A stretch of DNA of 64,000 bases from Streptomyces sp. NBC_01198 (GTDB taxonomy: Bacteria; Actinomycetota; Actinomycetes; Streptomycetales; Streptomycetaceae), in contig NZ_CP108568.1 in NCBI RefSeq assembly GCF_036010485.1, forward strand, positions 6,100,501 to 6,164,500, read 5' to 3'. Of this stretch, positions 39,436-49,144 are shown piece by piece. The first letter of the stretch is position 1; each line of letters starts with the position of its first letter. The position numbers and the translations under genes are program-made. Below the pieces are notes generated by a model. The model had not been told where the DNA came from, made no database searches, and saw only the letters and a list, made by a program, of their open reading frames with translations.

Positions 39436-42400
39436 TTGACCGATCAGCCCTTCACTCACCTGCACGTCCACACCCAGTATTCGCTGCTGGACGGAGCCGC
39501 GAGACTGAAGGACATGTTCAAGGCGTGCAACGAGATGGGGATGAGCCATGTGGCCATCACCGATCACGGCAATCTGCACGGCGCCTACGACTTCTTCCAC
39601 CAGGCCGAGGCCGCCGGAGTGACCCCGGTGATGGGCATCGAGGCGTATCTGGCCCCCGAGTCGCGGCGGTACAACAAGCCGGTCAAGTGGGGCGCCCCGC
39701 ACCAGAAGGGCGACGACGTGTCCGGCGCGGGCGCGTATACGCACATGACCATCTGGGCCCGTGACCAGGTCGGCCTGCACAACCTGTTCCGTGCCCAGTC
39801 GCGCGCGTCCTTCGAGGGCTACTTCCGCAAGCCCCGGATGGACCGCGAACTGCTCAGCGAGTACGCCGAGGGCCTGATGGGCACCACCGGCTGCCCCTCG
39901 GGCGAGGTCTCCACCCGGATCAGGCTGGGACAGATGGACGAGGCGATCAAGGCCGCGTCCGACTACCAGGACATCTTCGGCAAGGAGAACTTCTTCGTCG
40001 AGATCATGGACCACGGCATCGACATCGACCGCAGGGCCAGGGACGGCCTGATGGAGATCTCGAAGAAGCTCAAGGCGCCGTTCGTGGTCACCAACGACTC
40101 GCACTACACCTACGCGGGGGAGTCGTCCGCGCACGACACCCTGCTGTGCATCCAGACCGGCTCCAACATGTCGGACCCGGGCCGCTTCAAGTTCGACGGC
40201 TCCGGGTACTACCTCAAGTCCGCCGCCGAGATGTACGCGATCGACTCCTCCGACGCCTGGCAGGAGGGCTGCCGCAACAGCCAGCTGCTGATCGCCGACC
40301 GGGTCGACACCAAGGGCATGTTCCAGTTCAGGAACCTGATGCCGAAGTTCGACGTGCCCGACGGCTACTCCGAGGTCACCTGGTTCCGCGAGGAGGTCGC
40401 CCGCGGCATGGGCCGCCGCTTCCCCGGCGGCATCCCCGAGGACCGGCAGAAGCTCGCCGACTACGAGATGGACACCATCGTCCAGATGGGCTTTCCCGGG
40501 TACTTCCTGGTGGTCGCCGACTTCATCATGTGGGCGAAGAACAACGGCATCGCGGTCGGCCCTGGCCGCGGCTCCGCGGCCGGCTCGATCGTCGCCTACG
40601 CGATGGGCATCACCGACCTCGACCCGGTCCCGCACGGGCTGATCTTCGAGCGGTTCCTGAACCCCGAGCGCGTGTCCATGCCCGATGTCGACATCGACTT
40701 CGACGAGCGCAGGCGCGGCGAGGTCATCCGGTACGTGACCGAGAAGTACGGCTCGGACAAGGTCGCGCAGATCGCCACCTACGGCACCATCAAGGCCAAG
40801 GCCGCGATCAAGGACTCGGCCCGCGTGCTGGGGTATCCGTTCTCGATGGGCGACCGGATCACCAAGGCGATGCCCGCCGACGTCCTGGGCAAGGGCATCC
40901 CGCTGTCCGGGATCACCGACAAGGACCACCCCCGCTACAGCGAGGCGGGCGAGGTCCGGGCGATGTACGAGAACGAGCCGGACGTCACCAAGGTGATCGA
41001 CTCGGCCAAGGGCATCGAGGGCCTGGTCCGGCAGATGGGCGTGCACGCCGCCGGTGTGATCATGTCCGCCGAGCCGCTGATCGACCACGTGCCGATCTTC
41101 TCGCCGAAGAACGACGGCGCCGTCGTGACGCAGTGGGACTACCCGAGCTGCGAGTCGCTCGGCCTGCTCAAGATGGACTTCCTCGGCCTGCGCAACCTGA
41201 CGATCATGGATGACGCGGTCAAGTCGATCAAGGCCAACAAGGGCATCGACATCGACCTGCTCGCGCTGCCGCTGGACGACCCCGACACCTACGCCCTGCT
41301 GGGCCGCGGCGACACCCTGGGCGTCTTCCAGTTCGACGGCGGGCCCATGCGCGCCCTGCTGCGGATGATGAAGCCCGACAACTTCGAGGACATCTCCGCC
41401 GTCTCGGCCCTCTACCGGCCGGGCCCGATGGGCATGAACTCGCACATCAACTACGCCCTGCGCAAGAACAAGCAGCAGGAGATCACCCCGATCCACAAGG
41501 AGCTGGAAGAGCCGCTCCGCGAGGTGCTCGAAGTCACCTACGGCCTGATCGTCTACCAGGAGCAGGTGCAGAAGGCCGCCCAGGTGCTGGCCGGGTACTC
41601 GCTGGGCCAGGCCGACCTGCTGCGCCGGGCGATGGGCAAGAAGAAGAAAGAGGTCCTGGACAAGGAGTTCATCCCCTTCCAGGCCGGCATGCGCGAGCGC
41701 GGCTACTCCGACCAGGCCATCCAGGCGGTCTGGGACGTGCTGGTGCCCTTCGCGGGATACGCCTTCAACAAGGCGCACTCCGCCGCGTACGGCCTGGTGT
41801 CGTACTGGACGGCCTACCTCAAGGCGAACTACCCGGCCGAGTACATGGCGGGTCTGCTGACGTCGGTGAAGGACGACAAGGACAAGATGGCGCTCTATCT
41901 CAACGAGTGCCGCCGGATGGGCATCAAGGTGCTGCCCCCGGACGTGAACGAGTCCAACGCCAACTTCACCCCGCGCGGCGACGACACGATCGTCTTCGGC
42001 CTCACCGCGGTCCGCAACGTCGGGCAGAACGTGGTGGACTCCGTCGTCAGGTGCCGCAAGTCCAAGGGCCGTTACGCGAACTTCCCGGACTTCCTGGACA
42101 AGGTCGAGGTCGTGGTCTGCAACAAGCGGACCGTCGAGTCGCTGATCAAGGCGGGCGCCTTCGACACCATGCAGCACACCAGGCGCGGCCTGACCGAGCA
42201 CTTCGAGACGATGATCGACAACGTGGTGCAGGTCAAGCGCAAGGAGGCCGAGGGGCAGTTCGACCTCTTCGGCGGCATGGGCGAGGCCGACGCGGACGAC
42301 GGGCCCGCCTTCGGCATGGACGTGGTCTTCTCCGACATCGAGTGGGACAAGACCTATCTGCTCGCCCAGGAGCGCGAGATGCTCGGGCTGTACGTCTCCG

Positions 42401-42990
42401 ACCACCCGCTGTTCGGCATCGAGCACATCCTCGGCGACAAGACCGACGCCGCCATCGCCGCCCTGGCCGGCGACTACCAGGACGGTGCGATCGTCACCAT
42501 CGGCGGCATCATCTCCGGGCTGCAGCGCAAGATGACCAAGCAGGGCAACGCCTGGGCCATCGCCACCGTCGAGGATCTGGCCGGCTCGGTCGACTGCATG
42601 TTCTTCCCCGCGACCTACCAGCTGGTGTCCACCCAGCTGATGGAGGACGCGGTGGTCTTCGTCAAGGGACGGCTGGACAAGCGCGAGGACATCCCGCGGC
42701 TGGTCGCCATGGAGTTGATGGTCCCCGACCTGACCGACGTCGGCACCAACGCGCCGGTGAGCATCTCCATCCCGACCGTCAAGGTCACCCCGCCGCTGGT
42801 GGCCAGGCTCGGCGAGGTGCTGGCCAGCCACAAGGGCAACACCGAGGTAAGGGTGCGGCTGCAGGGCGCCAGGTCCACCACGGTGCTGCGCCTCGACCGG
42901 CACCGGGTGAGCGCTGATCCCTCGCTGTTCGGCGACCTCAAGGCGCTGCTGGGCCCGGCCTGCCTGGGCGCGGGCCAGCAGGCGGGCTGA
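39436..42990 (+). CDS. dnaE: DNA polymerase III alpha subunit
   Basis: 1184 residues. The N-terminal PHP domain has HLHVHTQYSLLDGAARL and AITDHGNLHGAY with its metal-binding histidines intact. The polymerase core carries Asp417 and Asp419 in MPDVDIDFDERR and Asp581 in KMDFLGLRNL. The C-terminal OB-fold is in VTIGGIISGLQRKMTKQGN. It is the replicative DNA polymerase, with proofreading likely by PHP. The frame is open far upstream, but TTG 39436 is chosen: GGAGGTG (39421-39427) lies 8 nt before it and conserved sequence (TDQPFTHLHVHTQYSLL) begins there. Confidence 0.96.
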   Translation: MTDQPFTHLHVHTQYSLLDGAARLKDMFKACNEMGMSHVAITDHGNLHGAYDFFHQAEAAGVTPVMGIEAYLAPESRRYNKPVKWGAPHQKGDDVSGAGAYTHMTIWARDQVGLHNLFRAQSRASFEGYFRKPRMDRELLSEYAEGLMGTTGCPSGEVSTRIRLGQMDEAIKAASDYQDIFGKENFFVEIMDHGIDIDRRARDGLMEISKKLKAPFVVTNDSHYTYAGESSAHDTLLCIQTGSNMSDPGRFKFDGSGYYLKSAAEMYAIDSSDAWQEGCRNSQLLIADRVDTKGMFQFRNLMPKFDVPDGYSEVTWFREEVARGMGRRFPGGIPEDRQKLADYEMDTIVQMGFPGYFLVVADFIMWAKNNGIAVGPGRGSAAGSIVAYAMGITDLDPVPHGLIFERFLNPERVSMPDVDIDFDERRRGEVIRYVTEKYGSDKVAQIATYGTIKAKAAIKDSARVLGYPFSMGDRITKAMPADVLGKGIPLSGITDKDHPRYSEAGEVRAMYENEPDVTKVIDSAKGIEGLVRQMGVHAAGVIMSAEPLIDHVPIFSPKNDGAVVTQWDYPSCESLGLLKMDFLGLRNLTIMDDAVKSIKANKGIDIDLLALPLDDPDTYALLGRGDTLGVFQFDGGPMRALLRMMKPDNFEDISAVSALYRPGPMGMNSHINYALRKNKQQEITPIHKELEEPLREVLEVTYGLIVYQEQVQKAAQVLAGYSLGQADLLRRAMGKKKKEVLDKEFIPFQAGMRERGYSDQAIQAVWDVLVPFAGYAFNKAHSAAYGLVSYWTAYLKANYPAEYMAGLLTSVKDDKDKMALYLNECRRMGIKVLPPDVNESNANFTPRGDDTIVFGLTAVRNVGQNVVDSVVRCRKSKGRYANFPDFLDKVEVVVCNKRTVESLIKAGAFDTMQHTRRGLTEHFETMIDNVVQVKRKEAEGQFDLFGGMGEADADDGPAFGMDVVFSDIEWDKTYLLAQEREMLGLYVSDHPLFGIEHILGDKTDAAIAALAGDYQDGAIVTIGGIISGLQRKMTKQGNAWAIATVEDLAGSVDCMFFPATYQLVSTQLMEDAVVFVKGRLDKREDIPRLVAMELMVPDLTDVGTNAPVSISIPTVKVTPPLVARLGEVLASHKGNTEVRVRLQGARSTTVLRLDRHRVSADPSLFGDLKALLGPACLGAGQQAG

Positions 42991-43087
42991 CTTCAGGACA
43001 ATCCGACCGGCCGGCCCCGGTGGCCACCGGCCGGTACGACAAGCGCGGGGGCGCCCCCGAAGGGGCACCCCCGCTCAAGCCGTGCTC

Positions 43088-43122
43088 TGAGCTGTGCCGC
43101 ACCGCAGGTGCGGCACAGCTCA
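43088..43122. terminator. Strong hairpin between dnaE and the small basic gene
   Basis: TGAGCTGTGCCGCACC (43088-43103) and GGTGCGGCACAGCTCA (43107-43122) form a perfect 16-bp stem with a GCA loop. It overlaps the stop codon of the minus-strand small gene (43120-43122) and lies about 100 nt after dnaE, so it can end both convergent transcripts. A second hairpin, GCGGGGGCG.../...CACCCCCGC, lies just before it. Confidence 0.75.
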
Positions 43123-43299
43123 GTTGTGGCCGAACCGCTTCTGCTGCTTGTGCGACACCGGCGTGCTCGCGGGCATCATGCGCTCCTCGGACTGGCCGCG
43201 GTCGCGGTCCTGCTCCTGGCCCTCCGGGGCGGAGTTGCGCTGCGGGTCCTGGTGCTGCTCGGACCGGCGGTTCTGGTTCTGGTTCCGGTTCTTCGCCAC
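43120..43299 (-). CDS. Small basic conserved protein of unknown function
   Basis: 59 residues from GTG 43299, behind a GGAAGG site. The start MAKNRNQNQNRRSEQHQD and the end SHKQQKRFGHN match a small Gln/Asn/Arg-rich streptomycete family I recall but whose role is unknown. It has no membrane segment and is strongly hydrophilic, probably disordered. The frame continues upstream in non-conserved sequence. It is divergent from the NYN gene, with 272 nt between them, in which I see no clear promoter. Its stop codon is part of the terminator stem. Confidence 0.7.
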   Translation of the reverse strand: MAKNRNQNQNRRSEQHQDPQRNSAPEGQEQDRDRGQSEERMMPASTPVSHKQQKRFGHN

Positions 43300-43571
43300 T
43301 GTCGTGCCTTCCTGATGAGGGGATGTCGGCCGAACGGCCTGCCACCCTGCGGGCTTGGCGCCCCGGGGGCTTCGTGGCCGAGCGGCCGCCATCAGATTTG
43401 CACGGGAGTACGAAGCGCGCATTTCGGGCAGTTGGTGGGGTAGGAGTGGCAGAAATGGACCGACCGCCACGCCGAAGATCGTGTTCGAGCTCATAACGCC
43501 CCGGCATTCGGGCAGACTCGGGGAAACCTGGGGGCATTCAGGGCCGAGGGGGCGACCGGAAGAGGTGCGAG

Positions 43572-44828
43572 ATGGACCGCTGCGTCGTCCTGGTGGACGC
43601 TGGATATCTACTGGGCGCAGCAGCAAGCCTTCTGGCCGGTGAGCCGTCTCGTTCCCGGATCATCGTCGATCATGCCGCCGTCGTGGCTGGCCTGCGGGAA
43701 AGGGCCGAACGCGAGACCGGTCAGCCGCTGCTGCGGATCTACTGGTTCGACGGCGCACCCGACCGGGTTCCGCAACCCGAGCACCGCAGGCTGCGGGTGA
43801 TGCCCCGGGTGACGGTACGGCTCGGCGCGCTCACCCGGACGGACGGCCGGTGGGCGCAGAAGGGCGTCGACGCCGCCATGCACGCGGAGCTGTCGGAACT
43901 GGCCCGCAACCGGGCCTGCTCCGACATCGTGCTGGTCACCGGCGACGGCGATCTGCTGCCCGGCATGATGTCCGCCAAGGAGCACGGCGTCGCCGTCCAC
44001 CTGTGGGCCGTCCAGGCGGCGGACGGCGACTACAACCAGTCGGAGGACCTGGTCGCCGAGGCCGACGAGCGCCGGGTGCTTGACCGGGAGTGGATCACCG
44101 CAGCGATCAGGGCCAGGGACGGGATCTGCGCCCCCGCGGGCAGCACGCGGCCCGACATCGGCCCGGAGATCGCCGCGATCCTGTCCGCCCCGCTGCCCGA
44201 GTCCGCCGCCGCGCCCCCGCAGGAACCGCACCCGGCGCACCCCGACCACCCCCCGAACTCCCCGCACCCCGGCGAGAACGGCGCGGCGCCCGCCGTGGAG
44301 CCCGCCGAGCCCGCGGGCGCCGGCGGCAAGGGCGTGCCCACCCCCAAGGACCTGGCGAGCCTCGGCAAGCCGCACCCCGCCCCGCCGCCCCCGCACCAGG
44401 CCCCGAACGCCACCCTGCGCTGGTCCTCCGACAAAGGCTGGACCGACCGGGGCGCCGGCGGCCCCGACGTGCCCGACACCAGCGGCCTGCCCACCCTGGC
44501 CCAGCTGACCACCGCCGAGCAGCGCTGGGCGGACCGGGAGGCCGACATCACGGCGGTCAGCGGCGACCCCTACGAGGTCGGCCAGGTCTTCGCCCGCCGC
44601 TGGACCGCCCGCCTCGCCGACTCCGGCCAGCTCCAGCAGCTGTCCACCCACTACCCCCGGGTGCCGCACCGGATCGACGGCGAGCTGCTGCGGTACGCCG
44701 CCAGGTTCGGCCTGCTGGCCCACAAGGACGACCAGATCGACGAGCACGACCGGTACGCGATCAGGGCCGGATTCTGGCGCGAGGTCGACACGCGTACCGG
44801 CGTCGAGCACGGCCCGGGCGGCGACTGA
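43572..44828 (+). CDS. NYN-domain (PIN-like) putative RNase
   Basis: 418 residues. The N-terminal domain shows NYN features: MDRCVVLVDAGYLLGAA with a conserved acidic residue, KGVDAAMHAELSELA, then SDIVLVTGDGDLLPGMMSAKEHG carrying the Asp pair. NYN domains are PIN-like nucleases acting on RNA. The middle is a long Pro/Ala/His linker (about 205-290). A conserved C-terminal domain follows (about 315-410, LTTAEQRWADREADI to FWREVDTRTGVEHG). A GAAGAGGTG site precedes ATG 43572. Targets are unknown. Confidence 0.82.
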   Translation: MDRCVVLVDAGYLLGAAASLLAGEPSRSRIIVDHAAVVAGLRERAERETGQPLLRIYWFDGAPDRVPQPEHRRLRVMPRVTVRLGALTRTDGRWAQKGVDAAMHAELSELARNRACSDIVLVTGDGDLLPGMMSAKEHGVAVHLWAVQAADGDYNQSEDLVAEADERRVLDREWITAAIRARDGICAPAGSTRPDIGPEIAAILSAPLPESAAAPPQEPHPAHPDHPPNSPHPGENGAAPAVEPAEPAGAGGKGVPTPKDLASLGKPHPAPPPPHQAPNATLRWSSDKGWTDRGAGGPDVPDTSGLPTLAQLTTAEQRWADREADITAVSGDPYEVGQVFARRWTARLADSGQLQQLSTHYPRVPHRIDGELLRYAARFGLLAHKDDQIDEHDRYAIRAGFWREVDTRTGVEHGPGGD

Positions 44829-44906
44829 CCACGGGGAGCGACCGGGGAAAGGCCGCAGCGGTCCTTTCGTACAACCCCCCTTGCGCCACAAGCCGTCCGC
44901 GCCGCG

Positions 44907-44920
44907 TAGTCTCGATCCTC

Positions 44921-44921
<1 letters not shown>
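44907..44921 (+). promoter_or_regulatory. Candidate leaderless promoter of the ABC operon
   Basis: TAGTCT at 44907-44912 ends 8 nt before GTG 44921. TTGCGC at 44881-44886 could be the -35 but its 20-nt spacer is long. No Shine-Dalgarno sequence precedes the GTG. Confidence 0.45.
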
Positions 44922-45969
<1,048 letters not shown>

Positions 45970-45973
<4 letters not shown>

Positions 45974-46086
45974 CCACGGGCACGACCACGACCGCGGGCA
46001 CGGTCCCAGGTACGACGGCGGGCCCGGCCACGGGACGCCGCCCGGCCGCCCCGGGTCCGACCGCCAGGCCGGGAGGCCGCCGATGA
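45970..46086 (+). CDS. Coupled 38-codon ORF between ABC genes
   Basis: ATG 45970 overlaps the ATPase stop (ATGA), and its TGA at 46084-46086 overlaps the permease ATG 46083 (ATGA). The peptide is Thr/Gly/Pro/Arg-rich (MTTGTTTTAGTVPGTTAG and an Arg-rich end) and low complexity, with no membrane segment. It could only serve to pass ribosomes to the permease, or be the remnant of a longer permease start broken by a frameshift. GGGAGG at 46071-46076 gives the permease its own ribosome site. Confidence 0.45.
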
Positions 46087-46916
46087 CCGTCATCGCCCAG
46101 GCCGGCCCCGACCGCGGCGGCGCCGCCGTCGGCGCCCCGGAGGACGACGCGGCGCCGCTCGCCCCCCGGGCGCGGCTGTGGCCGTCCTTCGCCGCCGTCT
46201 ACCGGGCGCAGCTCTCCCGCGCCCGGGTGGCCCGGATCCCGCTGCTGTTCGTGGCCACCTTCCAGTCCGTCGGGATCATGGTCATGATGCGCGGGGTCGT
46301 CGAGGCCGGAGACGGCGAGGCCGCGCGGGCCGTCGTCGCCGGGTCAAGCGTCCTGGTGGTCGCCTTCGTCGCCCTCAACCTGCTGGCGCAGTATTTCGGC
46401 CAGCTGCGGGCCTCCGGCGGCCTCGACCACTACGCGACCCTGCCGGTGCCGCCCGCCGCCGTCGTCCTCGGCGCGGCCGGCGCCTACGCGTCCTTCACGG
46501 TGCCCGGCACCCTGCTCACCGCGGTCGTCGGATGCGTGCTCTTCCACCTGACCCTCACCACGCTGTGGGTGCTCGCCATCGTGATCCCGCTGGCCGGCGC
46601 CGCCCTGTCCGGCCTCGGCGCCGCCCTCGGGCTGCTCGCGCCCCGGCAGGAGATCGCCACGCTCTTCGGCCAGCTCGGCATGTCCGCGGCCCTGCTGCTC
46701 GGCGTGCTGCCCGCCTCGCACCTGCCAGGGCCCATCGGCTGGGTCCGCGACCTGCTGCCGTCCACCTACGGCGTCGAGGCCTTCGCCCGCACGCTCGGCG
46801 GCAGCTCCGGTACGGACTGGGCCGCGGTCCTCGGCGACCTGTCGGTCTGCGCCGCTGTCGGCGTCGGCTCGCTGGCCGTCGCCACCTGGGCCTACCGCAG
46901 GGCCGCCTGCCGGTGA
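46083..46916 (+). CDS. ABC-2 type transporter permease
   Basis: 277 residues with six membrane segments (about 54-75, 85-108, 128-150, 158-183, 195-215, 245-268) after a 45-residue start rich in Asp, Pro and Ala. The family motif region is QLRASGGLDHYATLPVPPAA and LLPSTYGVEAFARTLGG. With the upstream ATPase it forms an exporter of unknown substrate. GGGAGG lies 6 nt before ATG 46083. DUF2567-type gene follows after 34 nt. Confidence 0.9.
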   Translation: MTVIAQAGPDRGGAAVGAPEDDAAPLAPRARLWPSFAAVYRAQLSRARVARIPLLFVATFQSVGIMVMMRGVVEAGDGEAARAVVAGSSVLVVAFVALNLLAQYFGQLRASGGLDHYATLPVPPAAVVLGAAGAYASFTVPGTLLTAVVGCVLFHLTLTTLWVLAIVIPLAGAALSGLGAALGLLAPRQEIATLFGQLGMSAALLLGVLPASHLPGPIGWVRDLLPSTYGVEAFARTLGGSSGTDWAAVLGDLSVCAAVGVGSLAVATWAYRRAACR

Positions 46917-46950
46917 GGCGTCCCGCGCCCGGACCTGGCACGATGGGCAG

Positions 46951-47634
46951 GTGACCGCTCCCTTGACTCCCCACGACCACTCACCGGACCTCCCGCCCTA
47001 TCCCGGGTCGGGATCCGGCCCCGGCAAGGGCGAGGTCCGATCCAGGGCGGCGCTCGCCGAGCTGCGCAAAGGCGCGCTGGTGGCACTGCTGGTCACGGTC
47101 TGCGGCATCGCGCTCGGCCTGCTGTGGCTGTGGCTGTCGCCCCGGGTGCCGCTGGTCTCCGACGGCAAGGCCGTCTACCTCAAGGACACCGAGGGCGAGG
47201 AGGCCATCGGCGGCGACGGCACCTTCGCGCTCATCGCGGCCGGCCTCGGCGTGCTGACCGCCGCCGTGGTCTTCTGGCGCTACCGCCGCGGCGGGATCGG
47301 CGTCGTCCTCGGCCTCGCGGCGGGCGGTGTGCTGGCCTCCGTCGTGGGCTGGCGGCTCGGCGTCTGGCTCGGCCCCGACACCGACATCGTCAAGCACGCC
47401 ACCGCGGTCGGCCCGAAAGTCGTCTTCGACGCCCCGCTGGAGCTGCGGGCCAAATCCGCGCTGGTGGCCTGGTCGGTGGCGGCGATGATCGTCCACCTGG
47501 TGCTGACGTCCGCGTTCGGTCCGCGGGACCCGGAGGGCGGCGACCACGCGATGGTGCCGCAGCCGTATCCGGTGCCGCCCGCGCCCCCCGCCCCGCCGCC
47601 GGCGCCCCCCGCGGACCCGCCGTCCAAGGAGTAG
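46951..47634 (+). CDS. DUF2567-type membrane protein
   Basis: 227 residues. Four membrane segments (about 42-62, 91-110, 114-138, 168-188) with a loop of VSDGKAVYLKDTEGEEAIGG between the first two, and a proline-rich cytoplasmic tail. I recognise this as the streptomycete DUF2567 family from topology and the loop, but with some doubt. Function unknown. No ribosome site precedes GTG 46951, and CACGAT ends 7 nt before it, so the message may be leaderless. It converges with the YbaK gene across a hairpin. Confidence 0.65.
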   Translation: MTAPLTPHDHSPDLPPYPGSGSGPGKGEVRSRAALAELRKGALVALLVTVCGIALGLLWLWLSPRVPLVSDGKAVYLKDTEGEEAIGGDGTFALIAAGLGVLTAAVVFWRYRRGGIGVVLGLAAGGVLASVVGWRLGVWLGPDTDIVKHATAVGPKVVFDAPLELRAKSALVAWSVAAMIVHLVLTSAFGPRDPEGGDHAMVPQPYPVPPAPPAPPPAPPADPPSKE

Positions 47635-47636
47635 GG

Positions 47637-47658
47637 CGCCCGCGCTCAGGCGCGGGCG
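47637..47658. terminator. Bidirectional terminator hairpin
   Basis: CGCCCGCGC (47637-47645) and GCGCGGGCG (47650-47658) pair perfectly around a 4-nt loop (TCAG) that contains the stop codon of the minus-strand YbaK gene. It lies between the converging DUF2567 and YbaK genes and is short, lacking a T-run. Confidence 0.6.
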
Positions 47659-48146
47659 ATCGGGGCCGCGGTCGCCGAGGTCAGCGTTCGCAGGTCCGCG
47701 GGGGCGAGTTCGACTTCGAGGCCGCGCTTGCCCGCGGAGACGAAGACCGTGGCGAAGGCCAGCGCCGAGCTGTCGAGCACCGTCGGCAGGGCCTTGCGCT
47801 GGCCCAGCGGCGAGATGCCGCCGAGCACGTAACCGGTGCTGCGCTCCGCCGCCGCCGGGTCGGCCATCGCGGCCCGCTTGCCGCCCGCCGCGGCGGCCAG
47901 CGCCTTCAGGTCAAGCGACCCGGCCACCGGGACGACCGCGACGGTCAGCGTGCCGTCGACCTCCGCCACCAGCGTCTTGAACACCCGCTCAGGACTCGTG
48001 CCGAGCGCGGCGGCGGCCTCGTCCCCGTACGACAGCCCGGACGCCGGGTCGTGCTCGTAGGCGTGCACGGTGAAGGGCACGCCCGCCTTCTCCAGCGCGA
48101 CGGTGGCCGGCGTGCCCCCGGCGGCGCCGGTCTTCTTCCTGGCCAC
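47646..48146 (-). CDS. YbaK/EbsC family aminoacyl-tRNA deacylase
   Basis: 166 residues. ATVALEKAGVPFTVHAYEHDP opens the fold. The conserved Lys is in SPERVFKTLVAEVDG, and VLGGISPLGQRKALPTVLD is the family motif near the end. YbaK removes Cys wrongly attached to tRNA-Pro. GTG 48146 lies 1 nt beyond the LON-domain gene stop, so the two genes are coupled. No second domain is present. Confidence 0.93.
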   Translation of the reverse strand: MARKKTGAAGGTPATVALEKAGVPFTVHAYEHDPASGLSYGDEAAAALGTSPERVFKTLVAEVDGTLTVAVVPVAGSLDLKALAAAAGGKRAAMADPAAAERSTGYVLGGISPLGQRKALPTVLDSSALAFATVFVSAGKRGLEVELAPADLRTLTSATAAPIARA

Positions 48147-48147
48147 G

Positions 48148-48867
48148 TCAGTTCGCGCTGATCGGCTGGCTGGTCAGGTCGACCGCGGGCAGCGACGGCA
48201 GCTTGTCGATCACGGCCGACTCGCGGCGCAGCAGCCGCAGCTCCGCGGCCAGCCGGGCCGCGCTGTCCGGCTCCTCGAGCAGCGCCTGCTTCACCGCCGT
48301 CTCGGCGATCAGCGCGGCCGCCACCAGGTAGGACAGCACGGTCGGATCGTCGGGGAACTCCTGGCCCGGAGCCAGGGTGCGCTCCCGCGCCCCCGCCAGC
48401 CGCTTCTGGTACGTGCTGAACACCCGGGTGACCTCGGACGCCAGCGCGCCCGCGCCGCCGCCCGGGTCCTCCTGGATCTCCTCGATCTCCGCGGTCAGAT
48501 ACGGGCCGCTGACGTCGAGCGAGAGCAGCTTGAACTTGAGCAGGCCGGTGGCGACGAGCTCGTAGCCGCCGTCGTCGCGCTCGGCGATGCCGGTCGCGTC
48601 CGCGATGCAGCCGATGGCGTGGAGGGCGGCGAGCGGGTCCTCGCCCAGGCCCGCGGCCGGACCCGCGCTCCTGCCCTCCTGGCCCGTGGGTGCGACCTCC
48701 TGGCCGTTCTTGATCGCGACCACGCCGAAGCGGCGCGGGGCGTCCTCCGGAAGCGCCAGCAGATCCGCGACCAGGGCGCGGTAGCGCTCTTCGAAGACGT
48801 TCAGCGGGAGTACGAGGCCGGGGAAGAGGGTGGCGCCCAGGGGGAAGAGCGGAATCCGATCGGTCAC
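48148..48867 (-). CDS. LON N-terminal substrate-binding domain protein
   Basis: 239 residues. The start RIPLFPLGATLFPGLVLPL is the classic LON substrate domain, with FEERYRALVADLL and FGVVAI following. There is no ATPase or peptidase domain, so it is a stand-alone LON-domain protein whose exact role in bacteria is not known. GTG 48867 gives the conserved start. Its stop sits 1 nt before the YbaK start. Repeat-rich sequence of about 277 nt separates it from the next gene. Confidence 0.9.
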   Translation of the reverse strand: MTDRIPLFPLGATLFPGLVLPLNVFEERYRALVADLLALPEDAPRRFGVVAIKNGQEVAPTGQEGRSAGPAAGLGEDPLAALHAIGCIADATGIAERDDGGYELVATGLLKFKLLSLDVSGPYLTAEIEEIQEDPGGGAGALASEVTRVFSTYQKRLAGARERTLAPGQEFPDDPTVLSYLVAAALIAETAVKQALLEEPDSAARLAAELRLLRRESAVIDKLPSLPAVDLTSQPISAN

Positions 48868-49144
48868 AGTGAGCCAGCGTACGGCCTCCGGCCGGGGGTT
48901 ACGCGGCTTCCCCCCGGGCTGCCCCTCCCCGCTCCCCGGGACCTTCCCCCGGCGGGGTGGCCTGCCGCGCCGTTCCCCGCGCCCCTGGGTGCTTGCCCCT
49001 TGCGCCGCGCGCTTGCCTGCGGGGTCGTCGTGGCCTGTCGCGCAGTTCCCCGCGCCCCTGAAAATCGCTCACCCTCCGCGCGGAGAGCAACCCCGCAGGG
49101 GCGCGGGGAACTGCGCGGGGTCCGTGGTTGGCGGGCCGTCGGGG
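48868..49144. repeat. Repeat-rich gap with a perfect 22-bp inverted repeat (copy C)
   Basis: CGCGCAGTTCCCCGCGCCCC plus TG (49039-49060) and its exact complement (49096-49117) form a 22-bp stem with a 35-nt loop. A further partial copy, GTTCCCCGCGCCCCTG, lies at 48972-48987. These are the ends of the same dispersed element as copies A and B. The gap follows the 3' end of the beta-helix gene and may terminate it. Confidence 0.8.

Noticed and set aside
39229-43068. A 1279-codon minus-strand frame opposite dnaE
   Set aside because: Antisense shadow of dnaE; no domain and no ribosome site.
47124-48161. A 345-codon plus-strand frame across DUF2567 and YbaK genes
   Set aside because: It crosses a terminator hairpin and is antisense to YbaK; no domain is seen.
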